Positions 40,301 to 55,300 of a stretch of DNA of 64,000 nt are shown piece after piece. The position numbers and the translations under genes are program-made. Origin of the DNA: Colletes latitarsis. Its lineage: Eukaryota; Arthropoda; Insecta; Hymenoptera; Colletidae. The DNA is taken from NCBI RefSeq assembly GCF_051014445.1, contig NC_135137.1:32551501-32615500 (forward strand), given 5' to 3'. The stretch's first letter is position 1; the number at the start of each line of letters is the position of its first letter. Below the pieces are notes generated by a model, which made no database searches, had not been told where the DNA came from, and saw only the letters and a program-made list of their open reading frames with translations.

Positions 40301-43300
40301 AAACAATAGATAAAAGTTCCTACTTACTTTTATTTCTAATAAATTCGATCCTAACTTTATTACCAATATATATTGTTGCAAACTCATTTTGCTTGAGACT
40401 TGTAATTAGTAATATACATACCCTCGATAAAAATTCTATTTTCATTTTTAATAAATTCGATCCTCACTTTACTATATTTTTTTTAAGTAAATGGTCACAT
40501 GCTAAATATTGTTATTCCTACCTATTATAGAATGCTCGAGTAATAAATTAAAATAAATCCAGAACGGTTTGCGTGGCAAGATTGAAAGGTTTCCGTTCCC
40601 TTCTTTGACGTTCCTATAATCGTCCGCAGGTTTAATGGTGGTACATGAACGTACGATAAAAATTCCACGCAGCCAGTGAAATTTCAAAATATGCAAATAA
40701 CTCTGCCATCTCTGTTACCCTGACTGATTCTACGTGACGTACGCTGAGTTACATCACGCTTGTAATATATTCGGTATACTGGATTCTACACATGCGAATT
40801 CCGCAACCTACTTTCGACATCAATGCTGTTCGAAATAGTCACGCTTCAGAATTTCTATACGGGATGTTTCTTACGCGACGCGCGATAAACTTCACGCATT
40901 ACAACATTTTACGTCCTGAAATATCATAGCTTTACGAAAACCAGTTCGCGTTAAAATTTTTATTCCAATATTAACGTCTCGCGTTAAAAGAGGTCGATAT
41001 CTTCGTTGATTTCTCGAGAAACAGTCTGTGAGATTTTATTCGGACCGCATGTTGCATTTGAACGCTGCGTCGTGCGTGTTCCATTTTTCATAAGTAATTC
41101 TTACTTTTATCTAAACGCTTAATCTAAACTTTTCGCGTGGTCGTTCTCTTTGATTAATCTTTTACGAACGAAGTTTCTTCCTCTTTTCATTTTCCACCGG
41201 GAGTTTCATACCTGTCTGTTTTTTTTATGAAACGAAGTTACGTTCTTTATTGTTTGTTACCGAACGTCAAACGATACGAGATCAAAACGGTTTCAAATTA
41301 CGATTTTTATTACCGTAACTGGCACATCGATTGCAATGAAACTTAGACCGTGTATTGTCGTTCGAAATTTGAGCTACACGGCGCCAAATTATTATTGACG
41401 GATAGAGTTATGGGCCAAATATAATATTGTTATATATCCTTTTTATCGTGGCTTTTACAACAAACCATAAAAGTTCTTCAAACTTTTGGAAAATATTTTG
41501 TATACGAAACTTGTATATTTTATACGGAATCCATAATAACTGAAAATAGTAGCCGACCCTTTCAGCTTTTTAATACTTTACGAATGCGTGCAACAACAGA
41601 GCTGTATTTATACGCGATGCAGAAAATAAAACGCACAACATTGCGCATCGGGGAACGCGAGAATAAATTTTACATTCGAACAACATTTTCTACAAAATTG
41701 TACAACTCTAATTTACTACAGGCAATCAAAGTATAAAATATTTTTTTAAGCGACTATGCAAATATTTCTAACGATTGTAAATACTTTATTAGGAAATGTC
41801 ATAAGGATTTCGTTTCCATAAAATTTAATTACATATTCTCTACGTGTTACCGATCCGAAGTGAAGCGTTTCCAGGGCTCGATAATTATGTGCTTCATTGT
41901 GCAGTAACCCAAGAAAATCGCGTATTCAACGGTTAGACAACGCGAACTTTGCACCTATTTCATCGATTGAACCGAAACCAACGCCGTGCCACTAATTACG
42001 TAACGAGTGTTCCGTCCTACTCGTCGAAAGTTACGCGGTCTCCGAAATATTACCCGCGAAACGACAATTTCCGCCCACGCGCGATCTTGCGAAACGAGAC
42101 GCACCAAGAAAGAGGGAGAAACAGAAAGGAAAATAAAAGTAAAATTCCCTTTTGCCGGTCCTTTCGCGGCTCAGTCGGGAAAATACGTACAGTGTTTAAA
42201 GATCAACCGTTTGCTTCGTAACCCGCGAGAAAAGAAAGTATTTTAATCGCGAAAACTTCTCTTTTATACGCACATCTTTGCTAACTGCAAGAGACCCGCT
42301 GCAAAGAATTATTTAAAGATTTCTTTATTCCGAGCGAGCAACGAATTCCTTATCTTCAAACGAGACGAAGAGAACGACGATTTCATCTGAAGAGATTGGA
42401 GAATAGAATGCACATTATTGCACGTTAAAATCGTCGAAAAATTAAATTTCATGGAACTTTGTAACGATCGAATCGGACAGAAAACTTCGTTGCCTTCTCG
42501 AGTCACGTTTTTAGACTCTATGATAACACGATTGTATAGATGGAGCTTTTTTAGAGCACCGTGATTGACCCCCACAACCAAAAATAATTTTTCCAAGATC
42601 ATTTGAAATTTTTTTTTTCACCGAAAAATTTAGGCACCTACCCCCTGTCGATTTTTCTTAAAAATAAGTTTTTCATTTTTAGTCATTTTGTTTGGTACCC
42701 TATAGAAAAGTTGTCTAATACTTTTTTGTAGGTACCCATAAGCTCTACTTCGGAAAAAAGTTTCATTGAAATATATTCACTATTGAAGGAGTTATGGAAG
42801 TTTGAAAATTGGACCATTTTTATGGGGTTTTTCTCATTTTGTAGGATCAAGGAACAACTTTTCGAATATTTTTACAATTTCTACATATTCTTCACTAAAA
42901 TACGCGTCGTTTGCTTTTTCAAACATTAAAATCGTCCAATCCGTTCAGAAGTTATGACAGTTTAAAGATACGCACGAAATTTCGAGGATACATTTCTGGC
43001 CTCACATTGTATTTTCGGTAAAAAATTTTTTCCTCGAAAATGCGTAGGATTTCGGGGGTATGTATAATGACCAAAAATGATTGTAATTGACCCCTGTAAC
43101 TAAATCTAATTTTTTTAAAACGATTTGAAACTTTTCAAATTTTGCCGAATTTCAGGGAAACAAGTCAATGTATAGTCAGACATTGTTTTCGGTAAGGAAT
43201 TTTTTTCTCTAAAGTGCGTGGAATTTCGGGGGTATGTCTATTCACCAAAAATAATTGTAATTGACTCCTGCAACTAAAAATAATTTTTCCAGAACGATTC

Positions 43301-46300
43301 GAAATTTTTTAGTTTTGTTGAAAAATTTCACACTTTCTCGAATTTTTTTCTCGAAAGTGGGTAGGATTTCGGGAGTATATCTATTGACCAAAAATGATTG
43401 TAATTGATCCCTGCAACTAAAAATAATTTTTTTAAAATGATTTGAAATTTTTTTTTGGTCGAAAAATTTAGACACCGATCCCCTGTCAATTTTTCTTAAA
43501 AATTCGTATTTGATTTGTGATAAATTTGTTTAACACTGTATGGAAATGTTGTAGCATTTGTTAGAAAACACCCTGTGTACTAAGATCGAGCATAACTAAG
43601 CCAATACCACACGTAAAAAATACTCGTCATCAACAAAAGTGTCGAGTACTCGACGAATCTTCAATTTACCAATAAATGAAGCGTCGTACGATAAAATAAC
43701 GCTTCATTAGCCTTTGGTTGATTTTTCCATATTTTTTGGAGTGTATCGTGTGTGGAAAAACAGGCTAAAAAATAGAGTTTAGGAAACGTGCGGTGTTATT
43801 GGTTTAGTTATGCTCCGCGCTGTAACAATCAGAATGAACGGGGGGATCGATCGTCCGGATCTCGCCGGCACGGACGACGATCCAGCCATCTCCGTGGATG
43901 ATCCAGTTTGTCCTTCCTCCCGTTCCGGTCTCTCTATCGACAATAGCCCCGATCGCTTGAATTTCGAAGCAATAGCTCGCGGACGCAATCGTCTATACGG
44001 TCTGCGGGCACGGAGCGTATTCAATGAAATTCGATTATCCCGCACGATCTTATCGCCCGAGGGCAGGTGCAAGATCGTAGCATGAACCTGGGTACATCCA
44101 ATTTCCGGGGAAGAATTACCTATCCTCTGGATCTAAGACACCGGGAATGCAGTCGTAACCGCGACTTAACTCGCCGTCCTCGAGTGTTCTGGCTTCCCCC
44201 CAGCTCCCCTCCCTCGTCTTCTTTCCACTCCATCCTCCTCCTTTTCTCACTTCTTGCTTTCAACGATACTCCGTTTATCAGTTTTCCTCGAATCAGGTGT
44301 TACTTAAAACACTGTGCATCCATAAATCGATTTAACATTGCCAGACACTAATTATTTGTGAGATATAAAGTCTTGTAATTTAATTACAAATTGCGGTAGT
44401 TTGGAATCGGAATTAAGAATTTTGTGAGAATTGTTACGGGTATAAAAAAAGTAAATTTTGTGAAAATAAAAGTTCTGGAAATGAAATTCTTCGCCATTAA
44501 TACTGTCTATAGAAATATCACTTACGATCAAATGGAGAATTTGTTAAATTACTAAAAAACCGTATGAGAAGAAAAAGAGATTAGTAAATGAAGAGAAAAA
44601 TTTCGATAAACTGCGCAAATATGTGTTTATGAAAAGGCAAATGTTTGTATGTATGAATTTAGCTGTTGTAAATAATATTAAAATTCATATTTCGAAGCAA
44701 ACTTCAATATTTAATTGTGGGCGTTACCGATATTCTGAATAAAAGTGAATATGTAAATACAACCAACAGTTTCATAGAGATCGATTGCTTTTTAAAAACC
44801 GCGTTAAAAGAAACAATTCCCGGAAACATAGTACCTCGTTTTCTGAATTGTTTTATTTCAAGACCGCATAGAAAGAGACTTTAATATTCTGTATTTTGAT
44901 ATTGTGTTCAAGAATACGTATTACATTCCGCGAAACCATAGTCGCTTTATTTCGTTGGAAATTATGCAATTCGCAGTATTGTAAATACACTTTATCAAAC
45001 GATATCTTGCTTGCATTGTTTTCGTTAGTAAGCGAAATGTTTGTGCATTAAAATTTTCTGTTGCAAGTATATATCACCGTGGGTGTGAAAGTTTCAGTGA
45101 CTATGTACACGGTGGCTGACTAGAATGTCTGACTCAATACATTTCTTTCTCCTTAGAATATGGTCTGATATGTCTGGCCATCAGTCGTAATTTCTACTTA
45201 ATTTTTGTAAACTTTAGTATTTTGTAAATTTTTACGATGGTATTATCTGTTTCCTGGCGATTTTACTATCTTTCAACAAACTGGAACCAGATAAAAAAAT
45301 AGTAACATCATTTTCAACTGTTACAAGTAGAAATAGTAGATAATGGTCAGACGTATCACTGAAGTCGTATTTAATTTCACACAGACTAGACGAACTTTCA
45401 AAATCGATTTGCTCGAAAACAAAGCTTCATATTAAAGAATGTTATTCCATATTTTTAATATGAAAAATTCCATTTCTTTAACTATTTTGATATATTGTGC
45501 AAGTTACTTGGAAATCTATTTTTGGCATCTTTCACATCAATATATCTCACAGGTTGCTTCTCTTTTGTTAGTTTAGTCATATTGAATGTCGTCAATTGTT
45601 TATAAATATCTGAAATTCACTATTTACAAAAACCAAACTCTTACATGCTCTACAATTTTTCTATGTGCATCAGTTTTCGTGAAATTTAATTAAATACATA
45701 TTTCAATCATATCTTTGACGATAGTTTTCGTGAGTATTACACAGAAAGTACTGGTCTTTGTCAGTTTTCGTTCCTTTCCAATATTCTACCAGCGTGCCAA
45801 GTTTCAGAAAATTCACTGATTACTAATTGTATAACATTTCCTGCAAGTGCTCTCGAGCTTAACAGTTTTCGCTAAATTTTTGATCATTTCTGGCCCGACG
45901 TTGCATCGTTCAAGCTATTCTCTAGTCCAAACTTCACGAGTGGAGACTGTAGGAACCGTTTGAAGAAATATAAGAAGTTAAGTAATATTCGGTACTCGAA
46001 GTTCGAAAGTTTCGAGTACCAGCACAAAGTGACCGGTATACAATATTGCTCTTCAAGATATTACAAGTTGAAATCGAACGGCGACAACTTGAAGGGCACG
46101 GTATAGTTGATACTGCTACTTTATTTCGTTCGATTTCCCCCACGATTCCTACCAATATATTTTATTAACAAGCATAAAAATCATAATTCTGCGCGTGTAA
46201 TTCTTGCTCTAGATTTCACTGCTACTTCGTTTAAAATTTTCGTTAATTCTTTAATTGGAAAAATTCAAGTTATCTACTGTAATAAATACTGTATCCTAGG

Positions 46301-49300
46301 ATAGATTGAAAAATATAATAACAATTTGACTACGTTAGTTTCGATCGAAGATTCAATATTTCATAGCTTTTCAAGACACTAGCTTTTAGAGACACCTAAC
46401 TAAAAAAAAGGGCTCGGTAAATAAATTCATGTTCCACGGAAGCGTGAAATTAAAAGACTTCAGGGTCGAGCATCCCCAAGTCCCGTGAAACAAATTTCTC
46501 ATAATAATGGGTGGTCATCCCCCCGGCACCCTGACGTTATTGCACACTCGTCGGACCCTATGTTTTGATCCGACTCTCGTCCAAAAGGCACTGGACAAGG
46601 TCGCCCTTGTTAGACGCTTCTTCCACCCGTTCTCTTTTCTTCTCTCGGGGGTTCTTTTCTCGGCGTTCTCTCTTCGCGTGGCCCTCCTCTCGCCACACTG
46701 TCCTCCCCAAACTCGAAACGTCGAGTAGGTATATCGCCTCAAGTGTAATTTTATTATCTTTCTGTCCTTTCGACGCTCCTCCAGCCGCCTCGACTCCTTC
46801 CCAAGCACCCTTTTCGGCGCGCCTTAGCCACGTCGGTTCGCGCTGTTATTTAAGCTGTATTTTATTTTTCCTTCCTTTTTTCCTTCCCTTTACCGACTCC
46901 GACGCCGACGACCGTCCCCCTCCCTACCTTTGTCCACGACGCTTTTCTTCCTTCCGTGGCTTCTTCTCTTCTAATACGGACGCGAGAGCTTCCCTTTTGC
47001 CGCGTTGAAATTATGCAAAGAAGGAGACGATGACTATCTCCCTGCACGCTCGCTGCCTCTGTTGCCTTTGCTACTCCGTACTAAGGTCGTTTTCACCTAT
47101 ACACGGCCTAAATTTCTCTTTTTTTTTGCAATAAGACGCAGAAAAGTGTGCAAATAATAAGAATTATTTGGGTATTAATTTTCGAATAAAAGTGTTGTAA
47201 GTAAATCTAGAATTAAATAAATTTAGAATTCTTTATAAATATGTTTTCTGTTTGATCTTGTTCTCGAGTTATGATCGATTTCATACATCGACAATGCAAT
47301 TGTTTAAATAGATAAAAATTTGTGGAAACGACCATCGATCAATTCCAAAACCAGCATCGAGTGCTGAATAATCGAATGTCTTCAAGCGAACCCAAAAATA
47401 CAAACCCAGTGGATTTGGATCAAGGCAACGAGCAGTACGACGATCCCGCACGACCTATCCATCTGTTACAAAATCGTTAATTCAAGAACTGTCTAGCCAC
47501 TCAGGTGAAATGGGACGGTCGACTATCATGCATAAATCACACGAGACGCACACAACATCTAATGAAACTTTTCCCGATAATTCGTGGAATTCATTAGTCG
47601 AGAAATTTACTCTAAAGAAAACACGATATGCGATTAATTGGTAATCAAATTAGTTTTATCACTTTACAGTCTACAAAGAAGGAAAGTCTAGAAAAACTGT
47701 TTCAATCGTTCAAAGAAATAAAGAAAAATCTAAATTGCCCAAAGGATTTCAGAAAATCGAGTAAGTTCTATATGAAATTAGAAGTATTTAATATTCTCAT
47801 AAGGGAAAGTGGATTTATTGTAACGAAATGTACGACGTTCGACAGTTTTATCGAGATGGTTTGACGCGGTACGATGGAACGCAATGATAATTTCGAACGT
47901 GTGGTGTACACGCGCGGTAGAGGTTGGAAATCAGATTAATAATCTCTGGCCTGTGAATTAAACATGCGGTAGCTCAAATTCAACGCGTAATTCCCAATTG
48001 TGCAATAGCTGGTCATTATTGCGCAGAAAGCGTGCTTAACCGTTGCCAACACCTTCCATTTCCCCCCTCTCTCCCCCCCCCCTCCCATCCCCTACCTACG
48101 TTGTTACGACACTTGAATAGCAACGTGCGAATGGAAATAACTGACGCTTCGAGTGGATTCACCAGAGGTCCAGTTAATTGTTCGACTGGTTACGGCCGAT
48201 TTATTAGCCGCGCAGAAAACAAATTCAACTGTTTAATTAGACTGTCTTATATTCGGCGAACAATGGACGCTCGCGGTCCTCGATCCAACGTTTAATTTAT
48301 TACAAGCCTGGGGCAATTATCTTCTATTGCATTGTTAACGCACTTTAACGCAAACGATGATCAAACGGTGAAAAAAGTCGATATCGTTTTGAAAATTTCA
48401 TTCCTGAAGCAATAAAGGGATAACTGGATTTTCGAATTTCTTCGATTCACGCCTCATTTTTAATTAAGTTTGTGTGAATAATAAAGTAATCGTGTTTAAT
48501 CGCCTTTTTCGATATCAGTTTCTCACGAGTAACATTACGATAGTTCTTTATGAAATAACATTAGCAACATTTATTGTTTAAATCGTTGGTAAAACGAAAC
48601 AAATCGAAGAAATAAATAGATTAGTAGTATTTTGTAAATGTTCAAGAGAGACGAAGTAAACACGCTTTTACTTTGAATTTTTAGGTGTTTCGTTGCAAAA
48701 ACGTCGTTAGGTTTTTAAAGACAGGTGCTGGACGTTTAGTGGGAGGCTATAGTAGGAAAATATAGTTTATGTGATAGAACGGGATCAGATGTTATCTTAT
48801 TAGACGAGAAACACCACATCCCTCTCGTCCAGGGGCGACGAGAATTCTACTTTTCGTGCACCGTACTTATCTCGTGAAAACCGCAGACTACTAGGAAACT
48901 CTACGAGCAAACGACCCGAGAGTGCAACCAGAAACCCCTAATGTCTTGCCTTGTAAGCTTATTTTATGTCAAGCAGCACAGCGAACCGTTTAAGAGGACA
49001 CCGAGACTTTGGCAACTTGTACTATTTTCGACGAGTCTCTACACTGATTGACAACCAGCCCCTCCCTCGTCTCAACTGTACGGTGATTTTAGCGAAAAAT
49101 AAAAAACAGAGTCTTCCCGAACGTGTCCATGCCCTTAACCACTTCAATTTTGTTACGTTATAAGAAAAAAAAAATAGGATTTTGACTAATTTATATACAT
49201 GGAATCAAATGGTATAATACAGTATCATTGGATGTGTTTTAAAACCTTTTTAAAAATTTAAAATATGCAAATGTATGTTGTTCCTCCACCAGTATTTAAG

Positions 49301-52300
49301 AATATTTATATTTATCAAAATACGTTTGAAAATATCACTCTAGATTTCTAAAAAAGTCGAAACAATTCATATTCACACTAATATTAAATGGAGATTTAAT
49401 TTTTGATATTTCTTTTTAATTTTCAGTGTTATTTGACAAGTATGTATTTTCTTTATAGGCACTACTGTGTTATCAGAAGTTTCCCATATGAATAACGTGT
49501 GTCCTCTAACGTGGAAATAAAAAATATAATTCAACTAATACTAATATAATTCAACTAGTACTAATTTTAATTTTGACGGAACAAAATTATAAGTAGGCCT
49601 GAGTCGTCGTTCGAAAACGTTGGACAGGTCGTTTAAACCGCGGTATAAACTTGAAATAAATTATTAGAACGGGTCTCAGAAGTGGCAGAGATGTGTTCGC
49701 GAAGTTATTTCCAAATGCGGTCTGCTTCTACGGAATATTTCGACCGAGAAAATTAAAGGGTTAAATCTACCGGGAAGGTAACTATTCCACCCTAACTAAA
49801 CGTGCCCACCAGCTATCTATCTAGTCCGCTTCACTCGCGGGACTTAATTTAGACTCGTGCGGATTAACTTCTAACTTTTGACCGACTCTCCAGCCACTGT
49901 AAAACTCATTGCGCCCCGATCACGCCATACCTCCTCGTAACGTTCGCGATTAACGTGCGATCGACTAACGCGGTTAAAATATTTGCTGGTAAAACTACGC
50001 CGTGTTTGTTATTACGAACAATACGAGATGGTACAGCAGCGCAGAGAGTTAATTTCTCGTACAAAAGTCAAAAACAGGAATTACGAAAGTCATCAACGAA
50101 AATTACTGAGGTATGGGTCTCGAAAGACCCACCGTGTAAGTTTCAAGCACTAAAATGAGAAAACAAAATACATAGCTTTCTATTTCTATTGTTTACGTTC
50201 GACGTGAATGAAAATTACCGATGTATGGGTCTCGAAAGACCCACCATGCAAATTTCGAGCACCAAAATAGAAAGGAGCACAGTTTAATGAGACCAGCTGG
50301 AGGATTTTTATTATTTCTATTGTTTACGTTGAGCACCAATGAAAATTACCGATGGGTCTCAAAAGACCCATGCCAGTTTCGAGCAGTGAAAAACAAAAAA
50401 CATACCTTATTGAGAGCAGCTGGAGGATTTCTGTTGTTTCTATTGTTTATTTTGAGCCTGAGTGGACGTTTCTGTGGCCAGTTTTTAACGGTGGAAAAAA
50501 TGCAGGGAAAAGGAAACGATGAATCTGCCCGATAGACCCAATAGGCGAGTCTCGCGACACGGTTCCGCCGAACGTTCGCGAGTTCTTCGCAAATTGAAGC
50601 AGCCTCACGCTACCTGCATTTATCGCGGCTGTCTGCGTTAATCAAACTGATTACAACTGCCGTAAATCACTGCCAACGGTGGAACAATTTCGGGGCCAGT
50701 TCACCTCTTCTGGGACAAATTGTTCGAAGCTTTATTTCGTTCCGCGCAATTCCGCCGTTTCCGGAGGATCGCTCGTGGAATCGGTGTAATTGTTTATGAC
50801 GATACGAACACGAAGAATTTACGACTAGGATGCTCCGCCAAGGAACACGACCGCGTTATTGTATACCAGGTTTTTTTTTTTTATATAGAAACCGTTTACG
50901 TTCCAACGTCCTTCGTCGTTGGATCCATCGACGAGTCGTACGATTTTTTCGAATGTCTCAACGAGAGTTCAAGGAAGAGGAAAATTTTTACTAATTATGA
51001 GGCAAGAAAATTTAAATTGTATTTTAACTAACTTCAATTTTAATTCCTTTGAAGGATTCATCTTTATTCGATGTCCAGGTCAAACTCTTTTTTATTTTAT
51101 TGACCCCTAGCCTCCAATGATCGACGATCTTTACGAGGGGAGTCCTCGAAGGATCTCATAACTCTCCATCGTTGTATTAGTTCTTATTACAATATGTTTG
51201 TTTTAATATTCTTGACGAGGATATAAAAATCGTAGCTTTTAAAATAGTGAGTATAATATTTGTTTTAAATCGAGAATGAAGTAGTCAGGAATTCGAAGAC
51301 GATAATATAATTTATCCATCATTGCATTAGTTCTTATTATAATATGTTTAACATTCGATTCTCTTAAATATGGCAGGTCAAACTCGTAGTTTTTTAAATA
51401 GTGAATATAATATTTGTTTTGAATCGAGAATGAAGTAGCCAGGAATTCGAAGACGATAATATAACTTATCATTGCATTAGTTCTTATTATAATATGTTTG
51501 TTTTAACATTCGATTCTCTTAAATGTGGTAGACCAAAATCGTAGTTTTTTAAATAACGAGTGTAATATTTGCTTTGAATTGAGAATGAAGTAACCAGAAA
51601 TTCGAAGACGAAGCAACTATGGAACGAAACGTTAGACTCTTAACAACCACAGAATGGTTCGTAGAAATTACAAGCAATCTGGTGTAAAATTTCCACATTT
51701 ACTGTCCACACTCGAATCTGAAATTCCGCCCCTCGGTTCTATAGATAAGAACTTCACGTGCATACCACCTACTGCAGTATTGGATTTCTGTCGCCTTTTA
51801 CCTCTTACACGTTAAACTACAGTTTACGATTTCTGGTTTACATCCTTTTTACGCGCAGTACTTTTTAGGCAGGCTATCGTGATTTATGATCGCGTTATCG
51901 TTTGCAACATCACGACCGACGGATTCCTTCGGATAGCATCGATGGAAACGTTCTTTCCAGCCAACGACAGAAATCGAATCCCCGTTGTTGCGTACGAGAA
52001 ATCCCACAGAAACGCTAAACAGTTTGGAAAATGCACCTGCAAAATATAAGCAATATCCCAACGTTTCTCGACTTATTTTTACAACTAGAGCTTACGAAAT
52101 CACTAATTCGATCATCGACACTTTCAATTCATTTGAACAGTATTCTTTATGATACAACCAAAAAGTGAACGATTTCTCGATCAAAAACAAATGAAATTAT
52201 TTCATATAAAACTCTGCTCTCATTTAATCTAGCTAATTACAAAATGCTCCCAGTATTTAAGATTTTGCTTACAAATTGCTATCTTTATACACCGTATGAA

Positions 52301-55300
52301 AACATGGGAGACATCTATAATAGAATCCATCAAATTGAAATTTATTTAAATCGACACATGTGTTATCTAACTTCCTCCTATAAAATCCTCCTATGAAAAA
52401 AGTCTCAGTCTAGTCCTAGTCTCAGTCTTTAATTAAAATTCAATACTACAAAAATATTAATTCTCGAGGTGAAATGTTATAGAAAATTAATCCAGTCAGG
52501 AATCGTGAATTTCGATCGTTACGAAAATATTGCAAATTGTCTGGAAGCAAAACTTCGTTGTTGTAAACAAGTTTTACGTATATAGGTCCGGCAGAGTGTT
52601 AATTTGATCTCTTCTGGCTTAAAACCACTCTTCAACGAGTGGAGAAGCAACACCTGGGCGCGCTGTGCGGCGACGGTTAAACTTACATTATTCCAAGAGT
52701 TATTTGGGCAAAAACAGAGCAGGTGGGGCAAAGTTCCGTCGCGTTCCACGGTATCGGATGCATCTTTAAACCGTCTATCAATATTGAACGAAATAACGTC
52801 GTACCAATCGTCTATTCACGCGGGATGGGCAACGATGCAGGGAAACGCGGAGGTTATAGTATTACCACGGAAGTAGCAAGATCTGTCCTTTGGCTCCGAA
52901 GCAGAGGGAATTCTGCTTTCTATGGGAGCCAACCCCACGAAACCACATTCTGCTCCCTGACCAGTCAACCCAGAAACCTATTACAGGATTTCCTAGCGTT
53001 TTGCCGCAGCACGGCGAACGTATTTCGCTCGACGATATTCCTCCCGGACATCTTTAATCGATTTGCTGTTTTAACACCATGGAACAGGACTTGTATCTTC
53101 TTCGTGCCATTTTGGACGATTGATACAAGATTTTGCACTTCCCATTGCCACTCGTAACCGGTACCATTTCGCTCAAAGAACGACGAACTCGATCGAGCTT
53201 CTCTCACATCTCGATCTTTCAGTGAAATCGGGGTAAAAATTGCAAAAATTATTCTAAAAACGAGCAATGTTTATAAAAAGGAATCGTCATGACATTTTCT
53301 TGTACGATACAATGATTTAATTTTTATAAGCATGAAGGACGACGATCTCGATCGAGCTTCTCTCATATCTCGATCTTTCAGTTTCAAATCAGGGTAAAAA
53401 TTACAAAAATTATTCTAAAAACGAGCAATGTTTATAAAAAGGAATCGTCATGACATTTTCTTGTACGATACAATGATTTAATTTTTATAAGCATGAGAGA
53501 TTATAGCTCACTATATTGTAGAAAAATTAAACATAGAAACTGGAAGTCAATCCTAAACCTATATTAAATAAATGAAATAATGATTTAAATTTTATACAAC
53601 ACAGTGAAAATTTTATCCTAGTCTGGGAATAGTCTGTTCAATAACTGATTATAAAGGACTCGGAAATAATTGAAATCGTCAGTGAAAAAGCAAACAGAAG
53701 ACGAAACAAAAGTGCAACCAACCTGTTGAACGGACCGAAGAAGAGTAAATTCTGTGGCTACGATGTGGGATCGATGGATCACTATACTATGGATCTACTA
53801 ATACGGTAGATTCTGACGAATTAGAAATTTAACGAAAACTAAACCATGCTATCCAAATAAAGCGTTACAAGCTATTTATTCATAAACCAAAATAAACTTC
53901 ATTCTTTTTTTAAATTAAATTGATTTTGATCTTTCCATATGCAACAAGTTCTCTCTGTTACTTGTATACTATATCTGAACAATTTCTTTTCATTGCACAT
54001 GACTACAGAGCTGGAAAAACAAAATAAAATTAGGGACAAGTATTCTAAACTATTTGCTCAGGCATTTAATAAGTTTGTTCAGCCTATTAAAATTGTGTCC
54101 TCGAATAAATTTACCAATTATCTCAGACCTCACAATTACACTTTTGTTGAGTTCTATTCGTACGTTGTAAATATTTTTCTTTGTCCATATTCTGTTTCTG
54201 GCGAGTCTTCATCAATGAATGACGGATAGAAAGTGTTCGATGATAGACATCAACAGAGAACAAGTACCGCAGTTACCTCTCAGAGTGATTCGAGATTTCG
54301 TCTTCGGGATTAACAGTTCCAGTACTGATTGGTCTACCGCTCTAACCTACGTTTTCTAAATGAACCTGTTTCTGAGAGGCGTTCGTATATTCTCCAAAAC
54401 GTTCCCTTGATTGGCGGACGTCTATCGGGAAAACGATTCGCATCAGACGTCTTGCTTCGACTGAAATATATTCAGCAAGCTCATACATCATATACGGTGG
54501 CTGCCATTTCCTGGCTTCGATACTTGTTAGTTGTATCCTCTAACGTACAACAAATTAATGAGTTCGTCGATTACCAAATGCTCTCTTCGAATTCTAAACG
54601 ATCAACAAACTCGAGATATAGCTAGAAAATCTATATTATATTCGTATATTTTCTTTTCATTAAAATATTCTTTTTTTAGAACTCTTGTACTATTACTAGA
54701 AGACTACGATAAATATCCAAACTATGACAAAAGATCAAAGATTTCGTTGCAATTACAACCGAATAAATTAAACTTTCGAAACGTGCAATATTTTCTGTAC
54801 TGCTAGAATAAAGCAAATAATGAAATCAAGGTAAGATTCAGTGATTCGAAGTTTACGAAGTAACGATGCAAAAATGTGCGATCGACGATTATTTATTACG
54901 CTCGAAAGGAGGTTCTGAATGCCCGTGATACAAGTTAAGAAGAATTTATTGAAGGTTATCGCGAACTTCTGATATTATAGCACTAATACTCATCACGAAG
55001 ATCGGCTACCGTCGGCGAAACCACACAAAGCGGCTTGACCAGCCGACCTGGAAACCTATTAGAGCGTCCCAATGTTTCGCCTTACAGGCTTACTTCATCG
55101 CCGCAATCGCATCAGGGGACACACCTTCACGGAATCCTAAGCTATTAGCCGGGATTTCTCTTTCCTCCAATTTAAATGATTTATTTCGCGGCGAACCGAC
55201 CTATCCCCGACCAAATACCGGTCCTGGCCCCCGACATTTAAAGGGAATGCCACCCTTACAGTATTTCGTCCTGCCGCGATTACGTTTCTCCAATTACGAG

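Noticed and set aside
46565..47008. 147-codon plus frame as an alternative exon
   Set aside because: It derives from pyrimidine-rich low-complexity DNA and resembles no part of an Ig-superfamily protein.
50094..50475. Regular repeats with hairpins considered as a CRISPR-like array
   Set aside because: The sequence is from an animal genome, the units are 113-127 bp and diverged throughout, and there is no repeat-spacer pattern.
50221..50535. 104-codon frame with internal repeat GGFLLFLLF considered as a repeat-containing membrane protein
   Set aside because: The protein repeat is a direct consequence of the DNA tandem repeat and lies within an intron; no other gene signals.
53939..54625. Two plus-strand frames of 96 and 98 codons considered as transposase remains
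   Set aside because: No catalytic motifs, inverted ends or similarity to a transposase family could be seen.
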